64,000 bases of DNA from Kovacikia minuta CCNUW1 (GTDB lineage: Bacteria; Cyanobacteriota; Cyanobacteriia; Leptolyngbyales; Leptolyngbyaceae): positions 5,590,536 to 5,654,535 of the forward strand of contig NZ_CP083582.1 of assembly GCF_020091585.1 (NCBI RefSeq), given 5' to 3'. The notes under the pieces are model-generated. The model ran no database searches, was not told where the DNA came from, and worked only from the letters and a program-made list of their open reading frames with translations. The position numbers were made by a program, and so were the translations under genes. Below are positions 28,210 through 39,726 of the stretch, in pieces; the first letter of the stretch is position 1, and every line of letters begins with the position of its first letter.

Positions 28210-28315
28210 AGGACTTTTAGGGGGTAAGAGATAGGGAGGGGTAGGTGTCAGGTGTCAAGTAGTCAGGCGTCAGAAGAGTCTAACAACGAACGACTCATCC
28301 ACTAGCAACTGCTCG

Positions 28316-29267
28316 CTACCCGTTGGACTTGGAAGATTTTTCTTGCGGCAGGGTAATTCCCAGTCGTTGCTGTAAAGCTTCAACAACTTCTTCTGCTGAC
28401 TTTTGACCAAAGTTTTTGATCTCTAAAAGATCTTCCTGGCTATAGTCAAGCAGATCGGCAACTGAGTTTATTTGGGCTCGCTTTAGACAGTTATAGGCAC
28501 GCACCGACAGTTGCAATTCTTCGATCGGAATTTGATTGGCGGGATCATCACCCACATCATCATCTTCCTCCGTTGGCTCAAACGTGATTTCCTTAAGCGG
28601 ATTGAACAAATCCACCAGAATGTTTGCTGCCTGACTAATGGCTTCCTGGGGAGTTAAGCTGCCATTTGTCCAAACCTCCATTACCAGACGATCCTTTTCA
28701 ATTGATCCGCCGACTCGCGCATCTTCTACAGAGTAATTCACTTTGCGGACTGGCATGAAGACAGAATCAATTTGCAAAAAGTCAAGCGCAGCCGTCTCAT
28801 CGCGCCCTTTCTCAACAGCCCGATAGCCTTTGCCCCGCTCAATTCTAAATTCCAGCTCTAAGGTCGCGCCTGCGGAGAGGGTCGCGATGTACTGGTTGTC
28901 ATCGACTAATTCCACCTCAGAGGGCAACTCAAATTGCCCTGCTTTCACAGTTGCAGGTCCCTGAACAAGCAAGCGTCCGATGCTGCGGTTGGGAAGAATA
29001 ACTTTTCAGGACAACCTTCTTCATATTCAGCAGAATATCCAGAACGTCCTCCCGAACGCCAGGGATCGTAGCAAACTCATGATTTACCCCAGCAATTCTT
29101 ACAGCAGTTACCGCTGACCCTTCCAAATTGGAAAGTAGGACTCGCCTGAGGGCATTACCGAGAGTAGTTCCTTGTCCGCGCTCTAGAGGCTCAATGACAA
29201 ACTTACTAGTTTGACTTTGATCTCTCTCAGTTTTAGTTTCTACGCATTCAACCTGAAATTGTGCCAT
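28316..29267 (-). CDS. rpoA: RNA polymerase alpha subunit, one-base frameshift
   Basis: Intact length would be 316 residues, normal for cyanobacteria. The N-terminal frame carries [19 protein letters not shown] (dimerisation domain) and is read to SYSSQPQ, then shifts. The second frame carries [15 protein letters not shown] onward and the alpha-CTD ([20 protein letters not shown]...[11 protein letters not shown]). One extra base at 28982 separates them; deleting it restores [17 protein letters not shown] exactly. rpoA is essential, so an assembly error is more likely than a real mutation. Confidence 0.93.
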
Positions 29268-29411
29268 GAAGCAACATCCCCTCTACTTGACGAAAGGCAA
29301 ATGCCTTACTAACTAACGCGAACCCGACGATCTCCCATTCCTCCAAACCTGAAATCGCTGGAGTAATCCAGCATTCCAAACGGCGTTGATAGAACAAAGT
29401 AACCAACTGAT

Positions 29412-29810
29412 TTAAACTCGACGTCGTTTGGGGGGACGACATCCATTATGGGGAATGGGCGTAACATCCCGAATCAACGTGATTTCCAATCCTGCTCCCT
29501 GAAGTGCGCGAATGGCTGTTTCACGACCTGCCCCCGGCCCACTAACCATGACTTCTATCTGACGCATTCCCTGGTCACTTGCCCGACGGGCTGCTGCTTC
29601 AGCCGCCGTTTGAGCTGCAAAAGGAGTTCCCTTCTTGGCACCTTTGAAGCCACTGGAACCAGCCGAAGCCCAAGAAATGACCTCACCGTTCGTGTCGGAA
29701 ATGGTCACAATTGTGTTGTTGAATGTGGACTGAATATAAGCAACACCGCTAGGCACGTTCTTCTTCTGCTTACGTGCTCCGGTTTTTCTAGTTGGTTTTC
29801 CTGGAGGCAT
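29412..29810 (-). CDS. rpsK: 30S ribosomal protein uS11
   Basis: 132 residues. Motifs: [34 protein letters not shown] and [12 protein letters not shown] at the C terminus. Forms part of the platform with uS13 and the alpha operon genes around it. Confidence 0.97.
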   Translation of the reverse strand: MPPGKPTRKTGARKQKKNVPSGVAYIQSTFNNTIVTISDTNGEVISWASAGSSGFKGAKKGTPFAAQTAAEAAARRASDQGMRQIEVMVSGPGAGRETAIRALQGAGLEITLIRDVTPIPHNGCRPPKRRRV

Positions 29811-29964
29811 ATTCGTTCTCTGCTTCTAAGGTTTAGGCTACAAAATTAATGGAAAGTGGGTGAATCAAGCTTTTATCAGTGAAAAGTTGAAAGATTGCCT
29901 GGATTGGCTGAACTCGGAAAATTCTGAATATCCCCAATCAACCATTGCAAGCAAGAAACGCTCA

Positions 29965-30348
29965 CTACTTCTTACTGGGTGCCTTCTTCTTCCCAGCAAC
30001 AGTGCGGCGACCACCCCGACGTGTCCGGGCATTCGTCCGAGTTCGTTGGCCTCTAACAGGCAAGCCTAAACGATGGCGACGTCCACGGTAAGTACCAATA
30101 TCCATCAATCGCTTGATGTTCATTGACTCTAACCGTCTTAAGTCACCTTCGACTTGATAGTTTTCTTCAACGGCTTCCCTTAAAGATGCGACATCCGCGT
30201 CGGTCAATTCCTTAACGCGGGTGTCGGGGTTCACCCCGGTGGTTTGCAAGATCTCTTTAGACCGAGTTAGCCCAATTCCATAAATGTAGGTTAGACCAAT
30301 CTCGACACGCTTATCTCGAGGCAAGTCTACTCCGGCAATCCGTGCCAC
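29965..30348 (-). CDS. rpsM: 30S ribosomal protein uS13
   Basis: 127 residues. [26 protein letters not shown] and [14 protein letters not shown] are diagnostic. Follows rpmJ in the alpha operon. Confidence 0.97.
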   Translation of the reverse strand: MARIAGVDLPRDKRVEIGLTYIYGIGLTRSKEILQTTGVNPDTRVKELTDADVASLREAVEENYQVEGDLRRLESMNIKRLMDIGTYRGRRHRLGLPVRGQRTRTNARTRRGGRRTVAGKKKAPSKK

Positions 30349-30452
30349 GCTTTTCTCTCCCGGTTTTCAGTTGTCGATACTAAGTTCAATCGTTATTCAG
30401 TCGTAATCAGTATTCCCATCGGGCGCACTGGGTTGCCCGACCCAAAACATGC

Positions 30453-30566
30453 CTAACCCTGCCGTTGCTTATGCTTAGGGTTAGAACAAATCACCATAAC
30501 TCTGCCACGACGACGAATGACGCGACATTTTTCACAGATTTTACGTACAGATGCCCGAACCTTCAT
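30453..30566 (-). CDS. rpmJ: 50S ribosomal protein bL36
   Basis: 37 residues, translated by hand: [20 protein letters not shown] and then [17 protein letters not shown]. The zinc-binding CxxC...C...H pattern is intact. Lies between infA and rpsM as in other cyanobacteria. Confidence 0.97.
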   Translation of the reverse strand: MKVRASVRKICEKCRVIRRRGRVMVICSNPKHKQRQG

Positions 30567-30694
30567 GCCTCATCCCGTCAGTATTACAAACATAACATTC
30601 TATCGAAATCCGGCACCGAATGTCAATCAAATTCATCCATGAATCAGTTCAAAAGAGTGATCAAATTTCTGATTAACCCAGTTAAATGTAAAAA

Positions 30695-30922
30695 CTACTT
30701 TTTGTTCCGGAGACGATAGGTAATTCTCCCTTTAGTCAGATCGTAAGGAGTTAACTCAACCTTGACGCGATCGCCCGGTAGAATTTTGATGTAGTTGCGG
30801 CGAATTTTGCCGGAGATATGGGCAAGCACATTGAAGCCATTATCCAAATCAACTCGGAACATTGCATTGGGGAGTGATTCAGTCACTGTCCCCTCCATTT
30901 CGATCAAATCTTGTTTTGACAA
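30695..30922 (-). CDS. infA: Translation initiation factor IF-1, TTG start
   Basis: 75 residues: after the start come [15 protein letters not shown] and [18 protein letters not shown]. The conserved N terminus corresponds to a TTG codon at 30922, preceded by AGGGGA at ~6 bases; no ATG is available, so a non-AUG start is likely. OB-fold factor that binds the ribosomal A site. Confidence 0.93.
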   Translation of the reverse strand: MSKQDLIEMEGTVTESLPNAMFRVDLDNGFNVLAHISGKIRRNYIKILPGDRVKVELTPYDLTKGRITYRLRNKK

Positions 30923-31079
30923 ACCGTTTCCCCTCAAATCAGCAGTGACTATACGTAGAAATTAACCCATCAATGGCTAACCCAGACGCAAAATTCCTCT
31001 TCGAGTCTAGATCATTCAACTCCTATACTGCACATCTTAGGTGTGGGTAAATGTGTTAAGACCAGGTTAAACATATCTT

Positions 31080-31628
31080 TTAGACCAGCTTTTTAAGCTC
31101 AACAGTGACATCCTCCGGTAAAACATCCCCATTAATTGACACAAATTTCTGCTGACTTCGATAGAAATCTATCAAGGGCGCTGTTTGTTCACGATAGACT
31201 TTTAAGCGGTGCCGAATGACGCTCTCAGTGTCATCCTTCCGTCCTCGTCCTAGCAAACGTGCCACCAACACTTCATCTGGTACTTCGAAGTTGACCGTAT
31301 AGCTGTAAGGTTGTTCGATATCGCTCAACAAATTATCTAAAAACTCAGCTTGGGCAACATTCCTTGGGAATCCATCCAAAATCCAACCCAATTGAGCATC
31401 GGGTTGCTCTAACCGCTCCCGGATTAAATCAATAACTAGTTGATCAGGCACCAGATCCCCTCGATCCATGTAGGCTTGAGCTTTTAAACCAAGAGCCGTC
31501 TTTTCGGCAACAGATGCCCGCAAGATATCACCAGTAGAGATGTGGGGAATTCTCAGCAAATCAGTTAATATTTTTGCCTGGGTTCCCTTGCCTGCACCTG
31601 GAGCGCCCAAAAAAATGAATCTTGCCAC
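31080..31628 (-). CDS. adk: Adenylate kinase (short-lid form)
   Basis: 182 residues. P-loop [17 protein letters not shown]-binding [26 protein letters not shown] and lid start [15 protein letters not shown]. The lid is short, so the enzyme is the non-zinc type. Interconverts ATP, ADP and AMP. Overlaps secY by one base. Confidence 0.96.
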   Translation of the reverse strand: MARFIFLGAPGAGKGTQAKILTDLLRIPHISTGDILRASVAEKTALGLKAQAYMDRGDLVPDQLVIDLIRERLEQPDAQLGWILDGFPRNVAQAEFLDNLLSDIEQPYSYTVNFEVPDEVLVARLLGRGRKDDTESVIRHRLKVYREQTAPLIDFYRSQQKFVSINGDVLPEDVTVELKKLV

Positions 31629-32935
31629 TATTGCTTCACCATCCCTTCGTAGCGCTGGGAAATGACATAGGTTTGGATTTGCTTTGCCGTGTCGATCGCC
31701 ACACCCACCAGGATCAGCAGGGAGGTTGCACCTAAACCCTGGAATGTTCTAACCTGTGTTGCACCTTCAACAGCAGTTGGGAGAATCGCAACCAAACCCA
31801 GGAAAATCGCGCCCAGGAACGTCAGCCGATTCAGGACTCGTTCGATGTAATCGCTGGTTGCCTTGCCGGGACGAATCCCAGGAATACTTGCTCCCATCTT
31901 CTTCAAGTTCTGGGACATATCAACCGGATTTACAATCAGAGAAGCATAAAAGTAGCTAAAAAACAGAATTAAAACTAAATAAAGCACCATATATGCCCAG
32001 GGGGTTGGACCACTGGGGCTAACATAATTTGCGATCTTAATCGCCGTTTCATTCTTGGTAAATTGAGCCAGAGTGAGGGGTAGAACCAATACTGCTGATG
32101 CAAAGATGATGGGCATTACCCCACCTTGATTGAGGCGCAACGGCAGGTAGCTGCTGCGTTCCATGTACATCCGACGTCCAACCTGCCTACGAGCTGAGAT
32201 GATCGGAATGCGGCGAGTTCCTTCCTGGACGAAAACAATCCCCACGATCATAACCAGGAACACAAGCAGCAAAAGGACAACCCCTAAAACAATGCCCCGA
32301 TCGCCACTTTGCGCCAATTCTAAGGTTTGCCCTAACGACCTTGGCAACGTTGAGACAATATTGACAAAGATTAACAAGGAAGCCCCATTACCAATTCCAC
32401 GCTCTGTTATGAGTTCTCCCACCCACATAACAAACATGGCACCTGCTGTCAGTGCCAGGACGGTTTGTAAGATGAACAGAGGACTCCAGTTAGTCACAAA
32501 AGGTTTTACCCAGACCGAGATTCCAATACTTTGAATAATTGCCCACCCCAGCGCAACGTAGCGGGTTATCTGCGAAATCTTACGGCGTCCCGCTTCCCCT
32601 TCGTTCTTTTGCAAGTTTTCCAGAGAAGGAATGGCTGCTGTCAAAAGCTGAAGAATAATAGAAGCATTGATATAAGGCAAAATACCCAGGGCAAAAACCC
32701 CTAAGGTCGAAATACCTCGCCCCGAAAAAATATCGAGGAAGCCAATCAATGGACTGTTTTGGATGCTGTCATGGAATGCCTGCCGATCAATACCTGGCAA
32801 CGGAAGAAACATCCCCAAACGAATTAAGATAAGCATTCCAACCGTTAACAGAATACGCCCTCTCAATCCAGCGGCTTGAGCCATTTGGGCAAAAGTTTCT
32901 TGAGCGCTTGGCGTTTTGTCTCGACTAACGACCAT
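31628..32935 (-). CDS. secY: Preprotein translocase subunit SecY
   Basis: 435 residues with ten predicted membrane helices. Motifs: [27 protein letters not shown] and [12 protein letters not shown]. Forms the SecYEG channel for export and membrane insertion, in plasma or thylakoid membranes. Sits between rplO and adk as in the spc operon. Confidence 0.97.
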   Translation of the reverse strand: MVVSRDKTPSAQETFAQMAQAAGLRGRILLTVGMLILIRLGMFLPLPGIDRQAFHDSIQNSPLIGFLDIFSGRGISTLGVFALGILPYINASIILQLLTAAIPSLENLQKNEGEAGRRKISQITRYVALGWAIIQSIGISVWVKPFVTNWSPLFILQTVLALTAGAMFVMWVGELITERGIGNGASLLIFVNIVSTLPRSLGQTLELAQSGDRGIVLGVVLLLLVFLVMIVGIVFVQEGTRRIPIISARRQVGRRMYMERSSYLPLRLNQGGVMPIIFASAVLVLPLTLAQFTKNETAIKIANYVSPSGPTPWAYMVLYLVLILFFSYFYASLIVNPVDMSQNLKKMGASIPGIRPGKATSDYIERVLNRLTFLGAIFLGLVAILPTAVEGATQVRTFQGLGATSLLILVGVAIDTAKQIQTYVISQRYEGMVKQ

Positions 32936-33064
32936 GAAAGAGTCCCTCTATAGATATGGGCGTTTATTATATTTTTTAGACATTCTCCTTTAGTCCACTC
33001 TACCAGTGGAATTGGAAGAATGGGGATCAAGGGAAATAATCCTTGTAGCGGTTAAACTGGCTTG

Positions 33065-33514
33065 TCAGGCTTCAGGTAACTCACAGGTTCCCTTTGCTGC
33101 TTCAATTTTAGCGCGAGCCGCAGATGTAAAAGCCGCAGCCTTCACTTGCAGAGGAACTCCTATTTCACCATCACCTAAAACCTTTAATGGTCCATCGTCA
33201 GAGGTGACAATGCCTGCCTCAATCAGGGAAGATAGGGTAACTTCGCTATTCGCAGCGAGAGATGCCAAATCACTGACATTAATCACGGTATAGGTTTTTC
33301 GGTTGACCAAAGGGAAGTGCTTTAGCTTGGGTAGTCGGCGGTAAAGAGGCATTTGCCCGCCTTCAAAGCCTGGACGGGTAGGACGACCCGATCGCGATTT
33401 CTGCCCTCTCATACCGAAGCCACAGCTTGCCCCCTGACCTGCTGCTATCCCCCTTCCAACGCGGCGGGGGCGTTTTTGAGAACCTTCTTTTGGTACTGCA
33501 TCGTTAAGTCTCAT
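33065..33514 (-). CDS. rplO: 50S ribosomal protein uL15
   Basis: 149 residues. [40 protein letters not shown] and [12 protein letters not shown] are family hallmarks. Confidence 0.97.
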   Translation of the reverse strand: MRLNDAVPKEGSQKRPRRVGRGIAAGQGASCGFGMRGQKSRSGRPTRPGFEGGQMPLYRRLPKLKHFPLVNRKTYTVINVSDLASLAANSEVTLSSLIEAGIVTSDDGPLKVLGDGEIGVPLQVKAAAFTSAARAKIEAAKGTCELPEA

Positions 33515-33597
33515 GATTTTCCTGGTGGTTTCAGTTGTTAGTCGTTAGTTATCAGTTATCAGCGTACTACTGGCTGTTACTGTTTCCCCTCAGCTTA

Positions 33598-34119
33598 CTA
33601 GGCATAAAGGTTTTCAATTGGAATTCCCCGTTCTTCTGCAACTTCGGAGAAGGTACGCAGGGTTTCCAGGGCAGTTACTGCGGCTCGTGCATTGTTAAGA
33701 GGGTTTCCAGACCCTAGCTGCTTGGCCAGTACATTCCGCACACCTGCCAACTCAAGGACAGTCCGAACCGCTCCGCCAGCAATTACCCCTGTACCTGGAG
33801 CAGCGGGACGCATCATTACCTTGGCACCGCCGCCTGCACCAATTGCAGGATGGGGAATGGAGTTTGATTTGGTCAAAGGGACTTCGATCAGGTGCTTCTT
33901 ACCGTCTGCAACACCTTTCTTCACAGCACCAATGACATCACTTGCTTTGCCGACACCAACACCTACTTGCCCACGCTCATTACCGACAATTACGATCGCC
34001 CGGAAGCTGAGCTTTTTCCCGCCTTTGACAACTTTTGTCACCCGACGGATCTGAACAACTCGCTCTTGCCAATCTGTTTCCTTTTCCCGACTCTTGGTGT
34101 TTTTCCGACCCTTTGCCAT
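33598..34119 (-). CDS. rpsE: 30S ribosomal protein uS5
   Basis: 173 residues. The double-stranded RNA-binding part is [38 protein letters not shown] and [18 protein letters not shown] follow. Contributes to decoding accuracy. Separated from rplR by 83 bases containing TTGTTAGTTGTTTGTTG-type repeats. Confidence 0.97.
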   Translation of the reverse strand: MAKGRKNTKSREKETDWQERVVQIRRVTKVVKGGKKLSFRAIVIVGNERGQVGVGVGKASDVIGAVKKGVADGKKHLIEVPLTKSNSIPHPAIGAGGGAKVMMRPAAPGTGVIAGGAVRTVLELAGVRNVLAKQLGSGNPLNNARAAVTALETLRTFSEVAEERGIPIENLYA

Positions 34120-34202
34120 AGTTACTCCGAGTTGCTGTTGTTAGTTGTTTGTTGTTTAGATATTAGCCGTCTAAAAACTAATCACTAAAAACTAACAACT
34201 GA

Positions 34203-34565
34203 TTAAAAATTCAATCCTGCTTCACGAGCAGCGTCCGCTAAAGCTTTCACCCGACCATGATAGAGGTTTCCACCCCGATCAAAGACAACTTGATTGATGC
34301 CCTGTTTGAGTGACCGCTCCGCAATCAACCGACCAACGGCGGTTGATGCCTCACAGTTTGCGCTTGCACTTAAGGTAGGTTTCAGTTCTGGGTCAAGCGT
34401 AGAGGCAGCCACAAGCGTGTGCTGCTTCGAGTCATCAATAACTTGTGCATAGATATGCTGATTGGAGCGGAATACTGCCAAGCGAGGGCGTTCCGAGGTG
34501 CCAAGAACCCGACGACGCACTCGATTATGCCGACGACGAGTTGATTCCTTACGACTTAGCTTCAT
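34203..34565 (-). CDS. rplR: 50S ribosomal protein uL18
   Basis: 120 residues. [18 protein letters not shown] and [20 protein letters not shown] are diagnostic. Binds 5S rRNA. Two bases downstream of rplF. Confidence 0.97.
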   Translation of the reverse strand: MKLSRKESTRRRHNRVRRRVLGTSERPRLAVFRSNQHIYAQVIDDSKQHTLVAASTLDPELKPTLSASANCEASTAVGRLIAERSLKQGINQVVFDRGGNLYHGRVKALADAAREAGLNF

Positions 34566-34567
34566 TT

Positions 34568-35107
34568 CTATTTCTTCCCTGCCTTACCAGCCTTGCGTCT
34601 GACAAACTCACCTGAATAGCGAATACCCTTGCCTTTATAAGGTTCTGGTGGACGAACTGCCCGAATCCGAGCGGCGGTATTCCCCACAACCTCTTTATCA
34701 ATCCCGCTGACAACCACATTCACGTTTCCTTCGACAGCAACCTGAATGCCATCGGGCGGTTCAATCTCAACCGGTTTACTGTAACCAACGTTCAGAATCA
34801 AATTTCGCCCCTGTACCTGTGCCCGATAGCCCACACCTTGAATTTCCAGACGACGTTGAAAACCCTGGGAAACCCCTTCAACCATGTTGGAAACCAGCGT
34901 ACGGCATAATCCGTGACGCTGCCGAGCTACTCGAGACTCATCTCGTCGGGTTACCAGTAAAGTATCTCCCTCCTGGGCTACGGTTACTTCTCCTGGTAGA
35001 ACTCTAGAAAGCTCTCCTTTCGGACCTTTAACTGTAACGGACTGTCCATCGATAGTGACGGCTACCTTGGCAGGGACACTAATGGGACGTTTACCGATGC
35101 GAGACAT
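34568..35107 (-). CDS. rplF: 50S ribosomal protein uL6
   Basis: 179 residues. Begins [34 protein letters not shown] marks the C-terminal domain at the factor-binding site. Confidence 0.97.
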   Translation of the reverse strand: MSRIGKRPISVPAKVAVTIDGQSVTVKGPKGELSRVLPGEVTVAQEGDTLLVTRRDESRVARQRHGLCRTLVSNMVEGVSQGFQRRLEIQGVGYRAQVQGRNLILNVGYSKPVEIEPPDGIQVAVEGNVNVVVSGIDKEVVGNTAARIRAVRPPEPYKGKGIRYSGEFVRRKAGKAGKK

Positions 35108-35188
35108 AACCGACTACTCCTACTTAATCCTTGTTAGTTTCTAACCGCACAGGTCTTTTGCAAAACCCACTCGACCTAGTGAAACCAA

Positions 35189-35590
35189 TTACCAAACGTA
35201 GCAAAGGACTTCTCCACCCAGTCCGGTTCGACGGGCTTCGCGATCGGTCATAATCCCGCTAGAAGTCGAAATAATCGCGATGCCGATCCCTCCAAGCACC
35301 CTTGGTAGTTCCCGACGGTTTGAATAGACCCGGAACCCTGGTTTACTAACACGCTTAAGGGTTGTAATAATCGGTCGCTTTCCCTTGCCTTTATATTTCA
35401 GGGAAATAACGAGATTTCGTTTAACGCCTTCGCCCACTTCTTCATACTCTGCAATAAAACCTTCGTCCTTGAGGACTTTAGCGATGCTGCGAGTCATTTT
35501 GGTGGACGGAACTTCGGTCGTTTGATGACGAGCCAGATTGGCGTTCCGAATTCGTGTCAGCATATCTGCAATAGTGTCGTTTGCCGCCAT
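35189..35590 (-). CDS. rpsH: 30S ribosomal protein uS8
   Basis: 133 residues. [20 protein letters not shown] at the start and [19 protein letters not shown] with [10 protein letters not shown] at the end. Binds 16S rRNA and often represses its own spc-type operon. Confidence 0.97.
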   Translation of the reverse strand: MAANDTIADMLTRIRNANLARHQTTEVPSTKMTRSIAKVLKDEGFIAEYEEVGEGVKRNLVISLKYKGKGKRPIITTLKRVSKPGFRVYSNRRELPRVLGGIGIAIISTSSGIMTDREARRTGLGGEVLCYVW

Positions 35591-35613
35591 AGTTTTCCCT
35601 TGATAAACCTGCC

Positions 35614-36159
35614 TTAGTTATCCCGGAAGGGCATACCCATCTCTTTCAGTAAGGCGCGGCCCTCCTCGTCGGTATTTGCCGTTGTGATGATTGAAATATC
35701 CATGCCGCGAATTTGATCAATCGAGTCGTATTCCACCTCTGGGAAAATCAACTGCTCCCGAATACCTAGGGTGTAGTTACCCCTCCCGTCAAAGCTTTTG
35801 GGACTGATCCCACGAAAATCTCGAATCCGGGGAAGTGAGAGATTGATTAGACGATCCAAAAAGGCGTACATCCGGCCAGCGCGCAGCGTCACCATGATAC
35901 CGACGGGCATCCCCTGGCGAATCTTGAAGCCTGCGATCGCCTTTTTTGCACGAGTCACAACAGGCTTTTGTCCTGTAATGAGGGCGATTTCTGCCAGTGA
36001 AGCTTCCAGCGCCTTAGCATTCTGGGCTGCTTCCCCCAACCCTCGATTGACCGTTACCTTTGTCAGCTTGGGAACCTGATGAATATTGGTATAGCTAAAC
36101 TGTTCCATCAGCTTTGGAACAATTTTTTCTTGGTAGTGGGTTTTGAGTCGTTCTGCCAT
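35614..36159 (-). CDS. rplE: 50S ribosomal protein uL5
   Basis: 181 residues. [37 protein letters not shown] and [20 protein letters not shown]. Contacts 5S rRNA and P-site tRNA. Confidence 0.97.
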   Translation of the reverse strand: MAERLKTHYQEKIVPKLMEQFSYTNIHQVPKLTKVTVNRGLGEAAQNAKALEASLAEIALITGQKPVVTRAKKAIAGFKIRQGMPVGIMVTLRAGRMYAFLDRLINLSLPRIRDFRGISPKSFDGRGNYTLGIREQLIFPEVEYDSIDQIRGMDISIITTANTDEEGRALLKEMGMPFRDN

Positions 36160-36275
36160 AATTGTGATTCCTTTAGAGTTCCTGGGCTTGGTCAGGAAAG
36201 AGTTGAAAATTTTAAGCTCTAGGTTTTGAGTTAGAAGGGTTCTGATTTAACTCGGAACTCAAAACTGAGATTGGT

Positions 36276-36626
36276 TTAGTCGATAATTTCTCCCGTCTTT
36301 TTTAGCATCCGCACCTTACGCCCATCTTCAGTGAAGGTGTAGCAGACGCGGCTAGCCGTCTTCTGCTTTTCGGAGTAGAGCATTACATTCGAGCTATGGA
36401 TCGGAGCTTCACTGATGACGATTTGCCCAGATTCGCCTTCCTGCTGAGGCTTGACGTGCTTAGTGCGCATATTAACGCCCTTAACAACCACCTTACTGTC
36501 TTTAGGAATTGCCTGAAGAACTTCCCCCACTTTGCCCTTATCTCTACCGGCAATGACCTGAACGGTGTCACCTTTTTTAACGTGCATTTTGTGGCGGGTT
36601 GTTGTCGCTTTGCTCGTTACCATCAC
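36276..36626 (-). CDS. rplX: 50S ribosomal protein uL24
   Basis: 116 residues. The KOW motif is [40 protein letters not shown] follows. Overlaps the rplN stop by four bases. Confidence 0.96.
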   Translation of the reverse strand: MMVTSKATTTRHKMHVKKGDTVQVIAGRDKGKVGEVLQAIPKDSKVVVKGVNMRTKHVKPQQEGESGQIVISEAPIHSSNVMLYSEKQKTASRVCYTFTEDGRKVRMLKKTGEIID

Positions 36627-36991
36627 AACACCTCCGGAGCAAGGGAAACAATTTTAGTGAAGTTTTTGTCACGCAACTCACGTGCAACAGGACCAAAGAC
36701 ACGGGTGCCTCTAGGATTGCCATCGTTGTTAATAATGACAGCAGCATTATCGTCAAAACGAATACTCATACCGCTATCACGACGCAAACTTTTGCGGGTA
36801 CGAACGATAACTGCACGTACAACATCCGACTTTTTTACCGCCATATTAGGGATGGCATCTTTGACAACCGCAATGATGATATCGCCCACTCCGCCATATC
36901 GACGGTTACCGCCTCCCAAAACGCGAATACACATCAGCTTACGAGCACCACTGTTGTCTGCTACGTTCAGATAAGTTTCTTGTTGAATCAT
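36623..36991 (-). CDS. rplN: 50S ribosomal protein uL14
   Basis: 122 residues. [20 protein letters not shown] and the C-terminal [20 protein letters not shown] are diagnostic. Bridges the two subunits. Confidence 0.97.
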   Translation of the reverse strand: MIQQETYLNVADNSGARKLMCIRVLGGGNRRYGGVGDIIIAVVKDAIPNMAVKKSDVVRAVIVRTRKSLRRDSGMSIRFDDNAAVIINNDGNPRGTRVFGPVARELRDKNFTKIVSLAPEVL

Positions 36992-37002
36992 GGGTTCCTC
37001 CT

Positions 37003-37254
37003 TTACGCTCGAGATGCAGTTGTAATAATTTCTGCAACAGCCCAGCGCTTAGTACGACTGAGAGGACGGGTTTCTTGAATCCGGACGCGATCGCCCGTCT
37101 TGCACTTGTTTTCCTCATCATGCGCCTTGTAACGCTTGGTTCGCGCCACAATCTTGCCGTATTTAGGATGAGCAGCCCGGTTTTCTACCGCTACTACTAC
37201 TGTTTTGTCCATTTTGTCGCTGACAACCAAGCCAACGCGCTCTTTTACTGCCAT
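37003..37254 (-). CDS. rpsQ: 30S ribosomal protein uS17
   Basis: 83 residues from the ATG at 37254 (GGAG 7 bases upstream); the longer frame adds repeat-derived sequence. [17 protein letters not shown] and [18 protein letters not shown] identify it. Confidence 0.96.
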   Translation of the reverse strand: MAVKERVGLVVSDKMDKTVVVAVENRAAHPKYGKIVARTKRYKAHDEENKCKTGDRVRIQETRPLSRTKRWAVAEIITTASRA

Positions 37255-37368
37255 TGAAGGTCTCCGAGAAAGAAAGGATGAAAGATGAAGAATTAAGGAT
37301 AAATTTGAGGTTTGGGTATAAGCGAGTTCCAACTTCTGGACCTGTAATCAGTTTCAGTCTTTTATCCT

Positions 37369-37584
37369 TTACCCTTCATCCTTTTGTTGCAACTGTCGCT
37401 CTCGTTCGACGGTCATCAACTGAGCGAGCCGATGGCGTGCATGCTTAAACTGATGAGGCTTCTCTAGTTGACGAGTGCCCTTTTGGAATCGGAGCTGGAA
37501 CAATTCACGCTTAACACTCACAATTTGTTCCTGCAAATCCTCGTCATTTAAATTCCGAGCATCTTCAATCTTGGGAAGAGGCAT
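37369..37584 (-). CDS. rpmC: 50S ribosomal protein uL29
   Basis: 71 residues. [20 protein letters not shown] and [20 protein letters not shown] are typical. The last residues (QQKDEG) and the stop are encoded by a CCTTCATCC heptamer unit, so the tail has been reshaped by repeat DNA. Confidence 0.95.
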   Translation of the reverse strand: MPLPKIEDARNLNDEDLQEQIVSVKRELFQLRFQKGTRQLEKPHQFKHARHRLAQLMTVERERQLQQKDEG

Positions 37585-37587
37585 AGT

Positions 37588-38007
37588 TCAGGACTCCTCC
37601 GTTTCACGGGTAATGAACTTGGTTTTGATCGGCAACTTGAAGGATGCCAACCGCATCGCTTCCTTGGCAGTTGCTTCGGGAACTCCGGTAATTTCAAATA
37701 GAATTCGACCGGGTTTAACTACTGCCACCCAAAATTCAGGAGCACCTTTACCGGAACCCATCCGAGTTTCGGCAGCACGCTGGGTAACAGGCTTATCCGG
37801 GAAGATCCGAATCCAGATTTTGCCACCCCGACGAATATAACGAGTCATGGCACGACGACTGGCTTCAATCTGACGGGAAGTAATCCAGCAAGGCTCCATC
37901 GCTTGTAGACCGAAGTCTCCAAATGTCAGCGTACTCCCACGAGTTGCCAGACCTCTCATGCGCCCGCGCTGCTGTTTACGAAATTTTGTTCTTCTTGGAC
38001 TTAACAT
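37588..38007 (-). CDS. rplP: 50S ribosomal protein uL16
   Basis: 139 residues. [20 protein letters not shown] and the conserved [20 protein letters not shown] identify it. Near the peptidyl-transferase and tRNA sites. Three bases upstream of rpmC. Confidence 0.97.
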   Translation of the reverse strand: MLSPRRTKFRKQQRGRMRGLATRGSTLTFGDFGLQAMEPCWITSRQIEASRRAMTRYIRRGGKIWIRIFPDKPVTQRAAETRMGSGKGAPEFWVAVVKPGRILFEITGVPEATAKEAMRLASFKLPIKTKFITRETEES

Positions 38008-38128
38008 GGCTGTTAAAGGTGTCAGGTGTTAGGGGTCAGGGGTCAGGGGAGGATCTAGGGGCTAAGAGCTAGGGAGAAAATCTTACCTCCCGAAGCTCAG
38101 TTGCCCTTTTTCCTTTATCCTTCATCCT

Positions 38129-38861
38129 TTATCCTTCATTGGATCGGTCTTCAAACTGTTGCCGACGACGTTGCTGACGGCGGCGTGGTTGATTGTTCGT
38201 GGGAGCAGGTTGTTCCTCCTGTCCTGGGATAATTTCACCTTTGAACACCCAAACTTTAATTCCAAGGGTGCCGTAGATGGTTCTGGCAATGGTGTAAGCG
38301 TAATCAATATCAGCTCTGAGGGTATGAAGGGGAACTCTACCTTCGCGAGTCCATTCCGGGCGGGCAATTTCAGCGCCATTGAGACGCCCACTGACTTGAA
38401 CTTTGATGCCTTCGATGCCTGCCCGTTGAGCACGTTGAATTGCCTGTCGGACTACCCGTCTAAAAGAAACTCGTCGTTCTAACTGTTGAGCAATGTATTC
38501 CGCAATCAAAGCTGCGTCGGCGTCAACCCTTGCCACCTCAACCACATTGATGCGGATTTGGCGATCGCCCCCTCCCAGCTCCTGCTGAAGGTCTGCCCGT
38601 AGAGATTCAATCCCAGTTCCACCCCGACCAACAACAACGCCAGGACGAGCCGTTCTCACTTCCAGATCAATTTGATCGGCCTTACGCTCAATCCGAACTT
38701 CAGAAATCCCTGCACTGCTCAATTTTTTCTCTACAAGCCGACGAATTTTAAAGTCCTCTTGTAGCAGTTCTGGGTAGCGTTTGGGTGTCACTGAACCAAC
38801 GCGAACGGTGTTCCTGGGTAATTCCCAGTCGAAACCCGGTTGGATGAATCTTCTGTCCCAC
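38129..38861 (-). CDS. rpsC: 30S ribosomal protein uS3, one-base frameshift
   Basis: Intact length would be 243 residues, from the GTG at 38861 (AGGGG upstream; [20 protein letters not shown]). This frame reads to RWFSDT, then shifts; the second frame has [20 protein letters not shown], the KH domain with [16 protein letters not shown], and the rest. An extra base in the GGG run at 38783-38785 (plus strand) accounts for it. The C-terminal tail ([22 protein letters not shown] region) is basic and ends within heptamer repeat DNA. Essential gene, so likely an assembly error. Confidence 0.93.
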
Positions 38862-38930
38862 GAGTAAGTCCCCTATAACAGTCGTTGTATCAACGGTCGT
38901 CTGAAATCAATAACAATTAGATTCTGCCGA

Positions 38931-39290
38931 TTAATCTTCGTCATCCCCTGGGGCGACGGCGATCGTAATGTGGCAGGTTGGCTTACGAATCTGATAGGCA
39001 CGCCCCTGTGCTCTTGGTCGGAACCGCTTCAAGGTTGGACCCTGATCTGCATAAGCCTGCGAAACTACCAGACTCGTCCGACTGTAGCCTTCGTTATGCT
39101 CAGCATTTGCCGCAGCCGAACGCAGCACCTTTAAAATTGGTTCACAGGCACGGTAGGGCATGAATTCTAAAATAATGAGTGCCTCCCGGTAAGAGCGCCC
39201 TCGAATCTGATCCAGGACGCGACGCACCTTATGGGGGGACATCCGAATATAGCGGGCGATCGCTTTAACTTCAGTGGTATCAACAGCCAT
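38931..39290 (-). CDS. rplV: 50S ribosomal protein uL22
   Basis: 119 residues. [20 protein letters not shown] and [20 protein letters not shown] (exit-tunnel loop) are diagnostic. Confidence 0.97.
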   Translation of the reverse strand: MAVDTTEVKAIARYIRMSPHKVRRVLDQIRGRSYREALIILEFMPYRACEPILKVLRSAAANAEHNEGYSRTSLVVSQAYADQGPTLKRFRPRAQGRAYQIRKPTCHITIAVAPGDDED

Positions 39291-39362
39291 AACTTTCTCC
39301 TCTAGCTATCAGCGGCCAGCAGTCAGCTCGGATTGCTCCCTGAAAGCTGACAGCCAATTGCT

Positions 39363-39641
39363 CTATCGACGTGCCTTTTTGTCACTGCCCGCGTGCCCCC
39401 GAAAAGTTCGGGTTGGCGCGAACTCACCCAACTTATGCCCCACCATCTGTTCGGTGATATAAACCGGAACATGCTGTCGTCCATTATGTACAGCGATGGT
39501 ATGACCAATCATCTGCGGCAGAATCGTTGATGCACGTGACCAGGTTTTGATCACTTGCTTTTCCCCTTTAACATTCAGGGCTTCAACTTTGCTAAGGAGA
39601 TGGTCAGCAACGAACGGACCTTTTTTTAATGAACGAGCCAT
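39363..39641 (-). CDS. rpsS: 30S ribosomal protein uS19
   Basis: 92 residues. [20 protein letters not shown] and [20 protein letters not shown] identify it. Confidence 0.97.
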   Translation of the reverse strand: MARSLKKGPFVADHLLSKVEALNVKGEKQVIKTWSRASTILPQMIGHTIAVHNGRQHVPVYITEQMVGHKLGEFAPTRTFRGHAGSDKKARR

Positions 39642-39726
39642 AGTTCAACCCCACCTTGAATCGATTTTGATTTTGGATTTAAATTTTGGATTGAATTGCC
39701 AGCCCAAAATCTGAAATCTAAAATTC

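Noticed and set aside
28316-29442. rpoA as two separate genes
   Set aside because: The two frames join perfectly in the alpha N-terminal domain after removal of one base, so they are one gene.
36396-37078. Plus-strand open frames over rplX, rplN and rpsQ
   Set aside because: Shadows of densely packed ribosomal-protein genes.
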